Position numbers and translations under genes: made by a program. Below are positions 48,209 through 55,900 of a stretch of DNA of 64,000 nucleotides, piece by piece. The stretch lies in NCBI GenBank assembly GCA_963457665.1, contig OY735219.1, forward strand, positions 41,282,477-41,346,476, written 5' to 3'. The notes below the pieces were generated by a model that did not search any database, had not been told where the DNA came from, and saw nothing but the letters and a program-made list of their open reading frames with translations. Each line of letters opens with the position of its first letter. Positions within the stretch are counted from its first letter, which is position 1. Source of the stretch: Thysanoteuthis rhombus (lineage: Eukaryota > Mollusca > Cephalopoda > Oegopsida > Thysanoteuthidae).

Positions 48209-50987
48209 GAAAGACAATGTGGGAACCAAGTTATTTTAAAATCTTTTTAATCCGTTTTGAAAATGCTTTTTTGGAAGCAAGATATGTCATGAGAATAAGG
48301 GGCTATCTCAAAGGAATGGGATTCGATATTGTCTCTCTTGATTATCATAATGTCAGATAAAGCCAATCCAATCATTACACGTACATAGTTTCTCAATAAG
48401 TGTTGCCTGATTCATCCTAACAATATCACCAATTCTAAGGGAAGTAACTATTGAATGTAATGTTGAACTCACCAGAAATTTCTTGTAAAATTGAAAACTT
48501 ACTAATCGATTGGACAATAAAATTTTATTTCTATTTAGCTTGTAACTTGCTTATCTGATTAATTAGCTTAGAGAATCTTCAATTTTATTGGTAAATTTTG
48601 GCATGCTGACCATAACATTAAATAGTAGTTACTTCTTGTAAAACTGGCATTACTTTTGGGACACCATATACATATATTTTATTGTACAAACGTATTTAGC
48701 CGATCTATAGTCTTCTTCAAAATTGAACCAGACCATAAGTGATCTAGGGAATAAGCCTATTATACAGCTCACAAAAAATTAAGAGTTTACTGAAAGTGCA
48801 TCTTTTCCCTTAAGTTGCTCTGTATAATAAGTTGTTAAGAACAATCTTTATGTTAGTTTCAACACTTAGTTACTTTCTTTGGTCATGATAATATAAATGT
48901 ATCTTTTAAAAAAACAAAATTTGTTTGCTATTTCACGTAATAGATATAGTAATTATGTTTTTTCTAATTATTCGGTAAAAGAACTTTCAAAGAATAGAAA
49001 TTTTCTCCTTTGAACCATGAGTTGATGTTGCAGTTATTCTGTGCTTTGAAAAACTGCAAGTTCTGAAAGCATCAATAAGCTGGTATTGAACCTTTGTCTC
49101 CAGACTTGCTGGATTTCCAAATTTGATGCTATTCCAATGCCCAGGTCAGGTAAGTCTCTAAGATAGAGCTTGCATCGTATCCCCTTCTGGCCAAATCTGG
49201 CAACTTTGGTTGACGTCATTGATAACAAATGAGACTTGGCAATCAACTCTCCATTTGTGCAGATGGATGAAAAAAATTTTAGATGAGGAATCATTATTGT
49301 GCACCGATTTATTTGGACTAGAATCAACATTATAGTCACAATAAATCAGGCCATTGTACCCTCCAGCCTTTTGCTGTTAGTAACCCTCTGGAAATTTTGA
49401 ATCAAACTATTTATTCAATCCATGGGGTTAAATTGTTATCATTCCACTGTCCATACTCAAGGATATGTCGTATCAGTTCTTTCTAGTTAATTTGTCCTTC
49501 TAATGTCACTTGTTTGACATTTGTTACAATGAATACAAAGGTGAAACCAGCTTCCCTCCAGGAGTAAGGCTGGATAAACATCAGAAAGCCATAATTTAGA
49601 AGGAGACGATAAAATCAGGTGTGTCTGATCATGTATGAATGGGAAAGTGGAGTGACCCCTGTGGAAGAATAATAGAGAACAACACTGGAAAATAAGGTAA
49701 TTGGAAGAATCAGTGCACCCACTAGGCTCTAATAACTTCCTCAGTAGGCCTAGCATAGAAATGAACACTATTTAATTAAGAAAGAACATTAGAAATGAGA
49801 CTCTAAAATTCCACTTTCTGATTACACTATGGGTTGAGCAAAAAGTCATTCTCTAGTTCAGTAGAAGAGGCAGACTGCAGATTACAAATGTCTACCCTTT
49901 TATTTATTTATTTTTCTTATTTTTATTTTTTTTATTTTATTTTAATTTTTTTTAGTTACATCAGTAGCATTATACATGAAACTTACAAACTGATACCGAC
50001 AGAAATAGCCCTGGATAATAACATTGGACCACAGTAACCCTTGTTTCTTCTTATAGACATGTCAATGTCAGATCATTCATGGAATGTTATTATATAATAA
50101 TAGCCCAGTAAAATAAACAAAAAAAACAAACTTAATTTTATATACTTCATTGCCATTTTACCAGAAATCAATCCCACTGGTTAAAATTAAGTTGACAAGT
50201 ATGTCTTATTTTTTCTTTATAAGTAAAAAAAATTAATGAATATTCTGAAAACGTTGATTTGAAAAATATTCCAGTGCACGCCTTTAAACTCAGATGTAAA
50301 AATCATTTATTATATTATCAGTAAACCAAGTGTTTCTTGTCTCAGTCCCTCAATTTTGGTTGGAGTGTTAATTTAACCTGAGTCCTCCTCATGCAGTATT
50401 TTCCAATTTAGTGGATTATTCTTAAAGCTATTCCTTAATCAATGCTCTTATTGGTAGACTTTGTACTACAAACTGAAGCTCTATTTCAATTCGATAATTC
50501 GGTCTCTTTAGTTGCATATATGTAAGTAATTATTCAACTAAGTAGATTTGTTTTATTTTTAATATTTCCTTTGATGGGGGAAGTTTGGTGGAAAGAATAC
50601 CTTTGAGATAAAACAATGTTTTTTTGGAGGTTTTTTTTTTTTGCAGTCCATGTGTTTTCAATGTATGTTTTTTTTAAATAAATACGCTTTCGTTTTTCTC
50701 CTATAATCTGATTACCAAACATTTTGGGCCACTTATTATTTATTGTACTCTGGTAATCTACCCCACTCTCTGTTTGATATTCTGAAGGTTTTTTTCATGC
50801 TATACTTATGTTTATATACATTCTTTATTTTCTTTTTTTTTTTCTTTTTCTCTTATACAGGGAGGAGCCACACCTGAGAGACAAGCCAAAGGCAGTAAAA
50901 ATGCCGCCACCAAAGTCCGTAAGAAAGTCTGGCTATTTTGGTAGTCATTGGCTGTACATAAGCTTCAATTTATTGAGTCAAATATGA
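12583..50987 (+). CDS. PLEKHA1: TAPP-type tandem PH domain adaptor gene (PLEKHA1/PLEKHA2 orthologue), split over at least 9 exons
   Basis: This is the overall span of the gene; the exons are listed separately. Established knowledge: vertebrate TAPP1 and TAPP2 are cytosolic adaptors whose second PH domain binds PtdIns(3,4)P2 at the plasma membrane, downstream of PI3-kinase. Seen in sequence: joined exons read NLNRHSRNPVWEIELHKVSK, then VSDARKLRPKVDFCF, then FFLQAEDQADMNKWIDVLNN. These follow human PH1 (YISKVSDATKLRPKAEFCF, YFLQANDQQDLVEWVNVLN). The second domain reads KSGYAVKQGAV, RKNWKRRFFVL, DNLFEILTSKRIFYVQ and ADSPTDMHSWIDAIR, again close to human TAPP1. All nine exon joins keep frame. The first PH strands and start codon are missing, and the C-terminal exons are uncertain. 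Vertebrates have two paralogues, so the 1-versus-2 assignment is not meaningful here. Confidence 0.9.
14374..14390. repeat. (AGC)n microsatellite
   Basis: About five and a half AGC units. Confidence 0.9.
15060..15084. repeat. (CT)n microsatellite
   Basis: Twelve TC units. Confidence 0.95.
15466..15880 (+). repeat. Interspersed repeat family A, copy 2 (forward)
   Basis: The most complete forward copy. It starts near aactgacaaccaaaactgtc, passes gttcaatttgcagtgtaagt, tagtgatcactgtccaac and aaaaggcaagagaagtaact, and ends in atggcatgctaccaaaagat and gtttctattgagtgac. Its reverse complement matches 44272-44700 along the whole length. Confidence 0.8.
16779..16820. repeat. Short (TA)n run
   Basis: Roughly ten TA units with TG-interrupted continuation. 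Confidence 0.9.
17030..17075 (+). CDS. PLEKHA1: TAPP exon b: PH1, VSDA..LRPK segment
   Basis: Forty-six bases encoding VSDARKLRPKVDFCF plus one base (phase 0 in, phase 1 out). The acceptor is tttgtag and the donor is a strong gtaagt. It matches human VSDATKLRPKAEFCF almost residue for residue, the clearest single-exon evidence for TAPP identity. Confidence 0.92.
17476..17573 (+). CDS. PLEKHA1: TAPP exon c: end of PH1
   Basis: Ninety-eight bases, phase 1 in and 0 out. It encodes VVNFAGRRFFLQAEDQADM followed by NKWIDVLNNASKII. FFLQAEDQ is the PH strand before the C-terminal helix, and NKWIDVLNNA carries the invariant PH-domain tryptophan. A long T tract ending gtcag precedes it; the donor is gtaggt. 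The open frame continues into the intron only to a nearby stop. Confidence 0.92.
18688..18812 (-). repeat. Family A, copy 3 (reverse, right end only)
   Basis: The plus strand reads ctggttagtcactctatagaa, then cttttggcagcatgccatgt and gattaattgaacc, the reverse complement of the family's right end. It then runs into the short gatgcatc-type fragment also found near 4440 and 5205. Confidence 0.7.
19190..19520 (-). repeat. Family A, copy 4 (reverse, left part)
   Basis: Contains tgctggacactaattaag, ttgcaaattgaatcc, acatacatacatagccag and gacagttttggtgactg, matching the left two thirds of copy 7. Together with copy 3 it may be one element split by about 380 bases of other sequence. Confidence 0.7.
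20197..20313 (+). CDS. PLEKHA1: TAPP exon d: linker between the PH domains
   Basis: A phase 0 exon of 117 bases beginning VPKSEVYKQEAMEWHYGDLS and ending in a HVAGGVVCKIAQE-like stretch. It matches the human linker, which starts VPKQSD and contains SYRTDIVGGVPI (here SYRTHVAGGVV). The acceptor is ttcttag. The chosen donor (gag then gtctgt) is weak. A second in-frame donor 21 bases earlier (gtg then gtgtgt, after GGV) would shorten the exon by seven codons. Confidence 0.85.
20958..21345 (+). repeat. Family A, copy 5 (forward)
   Basis: Landmarks are gttacccacaacagaccgg, ggttattcatgtgttct, tagtgatcacagctcaac and aaaaggctagtaacttat. It ends in a gtgataattcataatg segment like the end of family B. 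Confidence 0.75.
21400..21665 (-). repeat. Family A, copy 6 (reverse)
   Basis: Contains actgctgggcacaccctg, tagcataaacttacat, aaattgaacccccact, cacagccagccagacaaact and cagttttggttgatggtttc. It lies head to head with copy 5, making an imperfect inverted pair. Confidence 0.75.
21825..22082 (+). repeat. Interspersed repeat family C, copy 1
   Basis: Shares ccatcaaagaataaatatgg, tctatttatgacatcactgg, ccatcaaaataaggccc, ggagtgctgataccaatttt and gtagacgaaacagcat with 24868-25222. Both copies lie in TAPP introns in the same orientation. Confidence 0.75.
22231..22350 (+). CDS. PLEKHA1: TAPP exon e: acidic linker and first strand of PH2
   Basis: A phase 0 exon of 120 bases. It has a serine- and aspartate-rich stretch (TSADELSNSTDSDDND) and then HKSGYAVKQGAV, matching human KAGYCVKQGAV, the first beta strand of PH2 with its lipid-contacting lysine. 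The acceptor is cttttgcag and the donor is gtaaga. The acidic part is unlike the vertebrate linker and is a plausible lineage-specific phosphorylation segment (inference). Confidence 0.93.
22907..22975 (+). CDS. PLEKHA1: TAPP exon f: PH2 lipid-binding core
   Basis: Sixty-nine bases, phase 0, encoding RKNWKRRFFVLTDQGISYYH and SEH. KNWKRRFF is the basic beta1-beta2 loop and second strand; in vertebrate TAPP1 an arginine here is essential for PtdIns(3,4)P2 binding. The basic residues are all kept, so lipid binding is expected to be conserved. The acceptor is gttttacag and the donor is gtaagt. Confidence 0.93.
23616..23677 (+). CDS. PLEKHA1: TAPP exon g: PH2 central strands
   Basis: Sixty-two bases, phase 0 in and 2 out, encoding SLSPIRTIPKSNLLEVKESQ and a split glycine. 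It corresponds to human [20 protein letters not shown]. The acceptor is attttcag and the donor is gtaagt. A complex TA microsatellite starts about 90 bases downstream. Confidence 0.9.
23767..23949. repeat. Complex TA-rich microsatellite
   Basis: About 180 bases of TA repeats interspersed with taatatata units, in the intron right after exon g. The long I/Y open frame on the minus strand is an artefact. Confidence 0.95.
24070..24102. repeat. (CA)n microsatellite
   Basis: Imperfect run of CA units with TA interruptions. Confidence 0.85.
24365..24428 (+). CDS. PLEKHA1: TAPP exon h: PH2 late strands
   Basis: Sixty-four bases, phase 2 in and 0 out, encoding IHPERDNLFEILTSKRIFYV plus Q. It matches human MMRDNLFEIVTTSRTFYVQ. 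The acceptor is ctttttcag and the donor is gtaagt. Confidence 0.93.
24429..26065 (+). other. TAPP intron after exon h
   Basis: 1.6 kb containing the second family C copy at 24868-25222; the rest shows no recognised element. Confidence 0.6.
24868..25222 (+). repeat. Interspersed repeat family C, copy 2
   Basis: Longer than copy 1, with an extra internal segment (24960-25050) that includes an internal near-repeat of the aacatctaaat/gacatctagat motif. Ends in ggagtactgatgccaatttt and cagtagacaaaacagtat. Confidence 0.75.
26066..26146 (+). CDS. PLEKHA1: TAPP exon i: C-terminal helix of PH2
   Basis: Eighty-one bases, phase 0, beginning ADSPTDMHSWIDAIRKLL, then a basic and acidic stretch ending SEERK. 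It matches human ADSPEEMHSWIKAVSGA, with the conserved PH tryptophan. The acceptor is tttgcag and the donor is gtgagt. This is the last exon with clear homology. Confidence 0.94.
26535..27317 (-). mobile_element. Internally deleted mariner transposon
   Basis: The left end ggttggtgcaaaaatgattg and the reverse complement of the right end (agttggttaaaaaataattg) form inverted repeats with TA on both sides, close to the known mariner terminal ttaggttggtgcaaaa. On the minus strand the first part reads LRAIIDADLRKTTWEVAGKL, NVDHSTVV, then YFYQIGKAK, the mariner DNA-binding region. The last part reads RTQEFNASGINGLVPTRQKY, the transposase C terminus. The catalytic centre is missing, so about 780 bases remain of an expected 1.3 kb. 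Confidence 0.9.
27899..28524. repeat. 626-base uninterrupted pyrimidine tract
   Basis: I read only T and C on the plus strand from 27899 to 28524. It is built from short units of C plus 4 to 8 T; the 3' half is close to a 14-base tandem of ctttt plus ctttttttt. The very long F/L/S open frames on + and K/R/E frame on - are artefacts. It lies in the sense-strand intron of TAPP between exons i and j. Confidence 0.97.
29065..29137 (-). repeat. tRNA-derived SINE head, minus strand
   Basis: The minus strand reads tatggtctagaggttgaatg and, about 35 bases on, tgtggttcaatccactacc: an A-box similar to tRNA-Asp/Gly/Glu and a near-perfect B-box. No 7-bp acceptor stem closes it, so it is a SINE head rather than a tRNA gene. 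Confidence 0.6.
29335..29485. repeat. Interspersed repeat family B, copy 2
   Basis: Runs from tatgattcaaactatactag to gatgattcataatttccctt. The core aattttaccaccaccactgc is inverted relative to copy 1 at 3430-3600. It is preceded by a short family A right-end fragment (gtgactaaccag). Confidence 0.65.
32015..32345 (+). repeat. Possible tRNA-derived SINE
   Basis: Begins agatagtgtaatggttaaca, strongly like the D-arm and A-box of Val/Asp/Glu tRNAs; the B-box is degenerate (gatccaagg). A moderately GC-richer body follows (ttcagtggacttgcatcctg). Confidence 0.45.
33560..33765. repeat. CT-rich degenerate tandem repeat
   Basis: The motif gtaaactacctaa or close variants recurs at about 33564, 33649, 33683 and 33735, each followed by a C/T-rich stretch. 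The period is irregular. Confidence 0.55.
35513..35581 (+). CDS. PLEKHA1: Probable TAPP exon j: divergent tail
   Basis: Sixty-nine bases, phase 0, encoding SMQDGGNKSLNYEVELVYPK and GQW. The acceptor (ttgttatttcag) is good. The donor, gtatga, is moderate; without splicing the frame stops two codons later. Phase matches exon i and the composition is protein-like, but I see no clear match to vertebrate TAPP tails, which diverge here. About 9.4 kb of intron separates it from exon i. Confidence 0.6.
35668..35714. repeat. (CTA)n/(CCA)n microsatellite
   Basis: About 15 triplet units, mostly CTA with a central CCA run, in the intron less than 100 bases after exon j. The polyserine frame opposite is an artefact. 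Confidence 0.95.
37969..38388. mobile_element. Foldback (MITE-like) element with ~90 bp inverted ends
   Basis: The left arm (ccaaaataatcccttatgaa... to tttagagctttcaaaa near 38060) is the reverse complement of the right arm (cttgaaagctttaaacaact near 38298 to ggattatttggg at 38388), at roughly three-quarters identity. A third copy of the inner arm, gaagggaagaaaaagtaaat, lies at 38182 in the right-arm orientation. No coding frame. Confidence 0.75.
38488..38546. repeat. (TA)n microsatellite
   Basis: About 29 TA units. Confidence 0.97.
41130..42770 (-). mobile_element. Decayed mariner-type transposon(s), minus strand
   Basis: On the minus strand 42552-42277 reads EFEELLEEGAAQTCQKVTSE and SINCRIYF, like the EELLEEDPxQTxxELA segment of mariner transposases. 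Further on, 42160-42040 reads CEIHYELLSSEQIHTVQCCS and EQLAHLNDTIEKK, matching the YYELLKPGETVxAxxYxxQL segment. The region around 41540 has a degenerate TIDEK-like catalytic segment, perhaps from a second copy. The right end, attttgtaacaccctgta near 42745-42763, may be one terminal inverted repeat; no left partner was found. Confidence 0.7.
43270..43440 (-). mobile_element. Second fragment related to the mariner remnant
   Basis: The stretch tttttagttgagattcaaaa, gatgttaatggtttagttat and acaattgacagc matches 42270-42325 (aaagtcaagatttaaaacgt, gatatcaatggttttgttat, acaattgacaag) with scattered changes, so a second copy of the same element lies 1 kb downstream. Confidence 0.6.
44272..44700 (-). 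repeat. Family A, copy 7 (reverse, near complete)
   Basis: Begins ctggttagtcattcagtag, passes cttggcagcatgccatattg, gggcagtgatcactaaa, ctgctgctggacacaaatg and aatgcaaattgaacc, and ends ttttggttgatggtttctaa. It is the best copy for defining the family's ends. Confidence 0.8.
45185..45294 (+). CDS. Possible TAPP exon k: Gln/Ser-rich tail
   Basis: Read in the phase set by exon j, this gives TFTACWCREEKPKQQETATS and then a glutamine- and serine-rich run ending HKSSVDST, a composition common in disordered adaptor tails. A branch-point-like tcctaat lies about 35 bases before a tttcag acceptor, and a strong gtaagt donor follows at 45295. Alternative in-frame acceptors end at 45178 and 45070; an alternative donor gtgggt starts at 45291. 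A second frame is also open, so assignment to this gene rests on phase and position only. Confidence 0.45.
45665..45735 (-). repeat. tRNA-derived SINE head, minus strand
   Basis: The minus strand reads acttgtcagtttggctcagt, cggtaagag, then tgatttcaaaccatgg. The tggctcagtcgg is an exact A-box and the downstream ttcaaacc is B-box-like. The body would extend left from 45665. It shares its first 20 bases with 4783-4846. Confidence 0.7.
46226..46252 (+). CDS. Candidate 27-base microexon
   Basis: A pyrimidine-rich tract ending ccaaccag is followed by 27 open bases and a consensus gtgagt donor. Read in phase 1, compatible with the alternative donor at 45291, it encodes EFDLVFAN flanked by split codons. 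The DLV resembles the acidic DLV near the human TAPP1 C terminus, but the match is too short to be evidence by itself. Confidence 0.25.
48166..48204. repeat. (TA)n microsatellite
   Basis: About 19 TA units. Confidence 0.97.
49030..49770 (-). repeat. Repeat-like block, includes family D copy
   Basis: A slightly GC-richer block. On the minus strand 49215-49100 reads gttgccagatttggccagaa, ggggatacgatgcaagctct, gggcattggaatagcatcaa and atttggaaatccag, with a diverged copy on the plus strand at 59990-60140. A 93-codon minus frame (49487-49768) resembles decayed coding sequence, but I recognise no family. Confidence 0.5.
50861..50987 (+). CDS. Probable terminal TAPP exon
   Basis: A strong polypyrimidine tract ending tcttatacag opens an exon. 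If joined to exon k at the gtaagt donor (phase 2) it reads EEPHLRDKPKAVKMPPPKSV, then RKSGYFGSHW, and stops at 50985-50987. Phase 0 entry would give a lysine-rich TPERQAKGSKNAATKVRKK peptide stopping at 50942; phase 1 entry would stop after RSHT at 50875. No reading ends in the PDZ-binding SDV of vertebrate TAPP1. The exon itself is likely, its frame is not settled. Confidence 0.45.
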
Positions 50988-51247
50988 TGGGAAAAAATGG
51001 TATAAACACCGAAAACACTTTCACCCCACAATCAATCGCAACAAGAGGGGAAAAATCAACTGCAAAAAAGAAGAAACAAAAAAAAAAAGTAACAACAAAA
51101 AAGAACTTGTGCTCGTCAACTGTGTGTGGGGCTCATAAAATATTCCTTGTGGTACATATAATTTATTCTTTCCCAGCTTTTGATTAAGAAATAGAAAAGA
51201 AAAATAGATATTTAGGAGGAGATTCTCGTCTGTTGGAGTTTATTATT

Positions 51248-51306
<59 letters not shown>

Positions 51307-51640
51307 CTATTGAGTTTTTGATTTCTTATATGGTTCATCTTGTTTATTACTTTTTAATATATAAGGAGCAAACTTCTTTCTTTCTGCTCTCTTTCCCTCT
51401 CTTGCATACACACAAAGTATCAACATCAAATTACTCTGGTGTTTTGAAACTTTGCCAACTGAAGGACCCCTTCTATAAAAGAAATGTTCTGGCAGAACCC
51501 TGTTTTTAGCTTTTGATTTTCAGGCAGTATCTAATGAACTATAATAAGCAACTTTCGACTTTTAAAAATCATTTTTATTTCAAATGGATTCCATTTATTC
51601 AAATCCTAATATATGGTACAGGTGTGTGTACGATAATTAT
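50988..51640 (+). other. Probable 3' UTR
   Basis: Sequence after the putative terminal exon has stops in all frames, A-rich tracts and a (TA)n block at 51250-51305. The transcript end cannot be fixed, because AT-rich sequence gives many chance polyadenylation signals. Confidence 0.35.
51250..51305. repeat. (TA)n microsatellite
   Basis: About 27 TA units in the presumed 3' UTR. Confidence 0.97.
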
Positions 51641-51813
51641 TCTCTCCTAGAAGAGCCTGCCAGACCGGCGATTCATTGCAGAGCTTCGCCCATAGCGTGT
51701 CTGATTAGTGATGGATGTTCTGTCTAATGCGGCACTGGGCTTTTTGTTGAGTTCAGTTGAACTTTCAACTGCGGACCCTCAACCATTATTTGACGGTACC
51801 CCCAGTTTCGAAA
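51640..51813. mobile_element. 3' end of a hAT-like element
   Basis: A locally GC-richer segment ending gcggaccctcaaccattatt, gacggtacccccagtttcga, then aaccactg. The gcggaccc...ccccagttt.gaaaccactg ending resembles hAT-superfamily termini. No matching left terminal was found, so it seems truncated. Confidence 0.55.
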
Positions 51814-52772
51814 CCACTGTCCTACATTGCATATTTTGTAACTCAAATATTTTAGACTGTATTAATATTTGCTTATCAGATGGGTTTAACAGACATCTTA
51901 CTTATCTGATTATGAATGAATACTGTTACTTGTCTTCTATTACTCATATTTATATAATTAATCTTTTAGATAAAATGCATTTTATTTCAAGAAGAGGATG
52001 TATTTACATTCTATGAAATATGACCCCTTTTGATGTAAATGTACAATTCATTCTCTTTTAAAATATATATGCAAAATTATCTTGATAAAGTCCTTTTGGT
52101 TTCATGCAAGAAGATATATAGCATATATGATTATCTAATTTAATCAAACATCAATAAATGTAATTATTTTAAAACATCTTGACCGGGGATAAACCGATAT
52201 CTTGAAATGAAGATTTTTCTCTAGTCACAAGAGTAGGCTATTATTGCAGAAGGGTTAATGGTAAGATCTTTCCATGAGTTCAGACTCTGTTGATGGTTAA
52301 TTTATTTAATACTTGTTTAATGTGTGACTGCATATTAAAAATATAGAATTAAGTTACTGTCTATAGTTTTGAGAAGAGTCATTGACATTCAGAGAGTTTT
52401 TCGAGCAATGGAACTCATTCCTGTTGTTAGAGTCCAAAAAATTCTTTGAATAGAATTAAGTTGTTTGAAATTATTATATTTTGTGATTATATTCTAAAAA
52501 AAAACGCACATAGATTATTATTTCCTTGTTGGGGCTCTATATCTTATCAGGATTATGTCTTCATACTTATGAATTAGAAAAAAAATCAATTACCCAGATA
52601 TATGTGCAGACCCATATCTGCTTCAATCAAGACACAAGGTGTGTACATAATAAGAGGTTCATTTTGTACTTGACTTTAAGGTGTGAAAAGTATTTACTTC
52701 ATAATATCTTTAATATACAGATGTTTGATATACACATAATTTCTATGCTTTTAAAGTGCTCAGTAAATATAA
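51814..52772. other. Non-coding, nothing recognised
   Basis: AT-rich sequence without exon-like or repeat signatures that I can name. Confidence 0.4.
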
Positions 52773-52774
52773 TA

Positions 52775-52999
52775 CAGTGAGTGCAAAAAGTATCTGATAT
52801 ATTTCAAAATGTTTACGTTAAGATTCTTATACATCTTCGAAATAGACAATTTGGACCAAAGATTTCTGATTTGTGTACATGACTTTTCAATTTTCAATAT
52901 TGTTTCAATCTCTGGTCTAAATTCTGTTAATTTTGAAGCTGTATAATAATGTTAAAATTAACTTTCTGAAATATATCAGATACTTTTAGCCTTCACTTT
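52775..52999. mobile_element. Tc1/mariner-type MITE
   Basis: The left end (cagtgagtgcaaaaagtatc then tgatatatttcaaaatgtt) and right end (aactttctgaaatatatcag then atacttttagccttcacttt) are inverted repeats of about 40 bases. TA sits at both borders. About 225 bases with no frame. Confidence 0.8.
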
Positions 53000-55900
53000 A
53001 TATATCTAAGAAAAATTATACATTTCACTGAAATACAAAAAGAAGAAAAAAGCAATGGACCCCTTCGCAACAATTGTCTGAAGTTATCCAGTAGGCAAAT
53101 ATTCAAATTTATTATTTAACCTGGCATTAAGTCTGATCTTTGTTGGGTTTATTTATTCCCTGTTGAATGGAACAACAGAATAGCTTCTTTTTTTTTTTCT
53201 CTCTCTCTCTCTCTCACTCTCACTCTCACTTTATATGTCTTACTTTCTGCTACTCTATTTAATCCTATCTTTTTTTCTTTTCTCTGAATTTTTTTGTTTT
53301 CATTCCCTTTCTCTTTCAAGAAACTATTGTTTAATAACCACCAATATTTTCTTATTCATTTACAATTTGTTTTGCATTGTTATTCTTTGCCTTGAAATTT
53401 TGTTAATTTTTCTTCTCCTTCATTCCCTTTTCTACAGTCTTTTTTCCTTTCATCTTCTCTTTTTATAATCGTACAACACTAACGTTTTATTGCTTCTCTC
53501 CCTTTATAGTCAATTCAGCTGTTCAAACAAGGCAGGATGTCACTGTTAATTTGGTGACATTGTTCATTAGACAAGCAAAATTAGAGATATCTGTCTACCT
53601 ATCCATACCTATGAAGACAATTCGAATCTTATAGCTTCTACAAATCTGAGTCTCTCGCCTTTTCTCTCAATAAACCTGAGCATTCATCCTGTCTCAACTG
53701 GTAATCAGGTCTCAATTTTCGGCAACCTCACAATTTAGATTCTGTCTAGTGGCTTTCTTTCCTTAAAGAAAATATTCTCATTTCTGGGCTTTTCTAGGGC
53801 CTGTGTGTTTTTGTGCTTCTGAAAATGCTATGAGGCCTTCATCTAGCTGAATATCAGTCATTAAAACAGATGAGCCAATTACCTGATTTAGCTACATCAG
53901 AATTCTCATGAACTTGAAACAAAAACAAACCCTAGATCCATGGCTATTTCCAAGGATACTAGTTCCACAAACCATTGTTATCTAAAAGATGAGGGAATCT
54001 TTTTTTTCGAAACAGTAATCACTTTGAAAATCAGGAAAGAAATAAAAGTGTAGTCTGTTTTATCCAGTTGAGGCATTCGTATAATTTGCTACAGACTAAC
54101 AATGACACTTCTAAATTACAGTAATTTATGAAGGATTGAGATTAGTTTCATACTATTTTTAATCAAAGATATTTTTAAAAAAAGTTGAATATTTTTGCTC
54201 TATGACCGTATATTAATAATCTTTAATGTTTAATATATGAAGGCCTTAAGATAGTGTTGACAAAACAATTTTATGAAAAATGCTGGAAGCAAAAGACAAA
54301 TTTTAATCTTATTCATTTTTGTAACTTATAGACATGGGGAAATTTAATTCAGAAGTGAAAGTTTGCTTCCTCTCCCCCTACAAACAATATATAGAAGGCA
54401 TAGACAGAGGAAAAATTATGTTTACGTAATAGAATGAAAATCTGGATAAATATTTTGACATATCTATCACATTTCATACTGTTTCTACTAATCAAAATCT
54501 ATATGTATGCTTTCAACTTTCTTTGTAAGTTGGTGAAAAGTTGTCTGCCCTTGCAGAAATTGAAATTAGTGAATATCATATTAATTTTTTTTATTACCTG
54601 TTGGTATTTTCGGCATTCTAGCTTTTACTAACATAGGTTATCTAGATCTAGACATTCTTTTCTGAGGTAATCTTTTACCAAGGCTGCTTGATAAAACCAG
54701 CCAGTAAAGCCTCCCATGGCGTCAAAAATACCTTTTAATGAGTTACATGTAATATAAATTGTCTAAAATACAGAAAATATCAAAAGGCTTGATCTGATGC
54801 TGCATAATAGAGTTGAATCAATTTAATTTTCAGTTGTGCATGAAGCAAAAATAAGCAGCCATCAATATGGGTTAAAACTTTACTTTCTATTCTGAAACCA
54901 TAGCAATGCCAGTTGCTGTCATGTAGACAGACTGATAAATTTGAAGAAAACTTAGAAATAGTATTTGTGTTGTAGAATGCAGTTATTCATACTAATATTT
55001 CAGTTAAAACACAATATTTAAAGATATATTTTTTCACTTGAGTTTTGATACTTAAGCCACGATATTTAAAAGAAATTGTAAGTATAATGAGAGAATGGTG
55101 ATATTTTCAAGAAGGAAGCTTTTAAAATATTTTTCTTAATCTTTAAAAGATATTTTTGTTTTACTCTTTGAATTTCAAAATGCTTGAAATTAAGGAAAGA
55201 AATATTGCTTTGTTGTCCATGAATGTCTGTATTAGGTCTTCATCTTTCTTGTTGTAATTGTCTTTAAGTATTGAAAAAAGAAAAAAAAACAGGTAAATCT
55301 CTTTAGAAAAGAAGAGGAAAAATTAGTGAACAAGCAGCCTCTGTCTGTCTCGCTAGACCCACCAACATTTGCTTGGGCAGTAATAGAATCACTATCCAAT
55401 TTGTATCTATTCTTTGTTCTTATTTGTATGTTTTGTATTGTTTTGTTACTAAAACCATCCTCATCATTTCTCATCCTTAAAAGACATGAAATGATATCAT
55501 GTGATACCGCCAGTAATGATAAACAGTAGGCATCTATATTTCAGAAAAAAAAAATCCTAAACCCTTCCTATTTTCAATATTTTCACAATAACAACAGCAC
55601 TCAATCAATACTTTTTTTTCTTTCTTTCTTTCTTTCTGTCTTTGTTGCTCTCTCTCTTTCTCGTATCTCTACACAGACATTTCTTTAAATTGAATTAGAT
55701 TTTCTTGAATTTTCCACTCGCACTACAATAGTCCAGCCTGTCATAGTTTTTTCTCCTTGAAAGCAATGTCACTGATTAGATCATGTTGTAAAAGAAAAGG
55801 ACCCACTCATTACTCATAAGTCACCAATCCATCCATCTATAAATACACAGAACATATAACATGGAATTTCTTTCATCTACCAAATATACACATCCTCTCA

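Larger units (their letters stand above)
45295..50860 (+). other. Putative intron before the terminal exon
   Basis: 5.6 kb containing a SINE head (45665-45735), the candidate microexon (46226-46252), a TA run (48166-48204), a repeat-like block (49030-49770) and long AT-rich stretches with nothing recognised. Confidence 0.4.
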
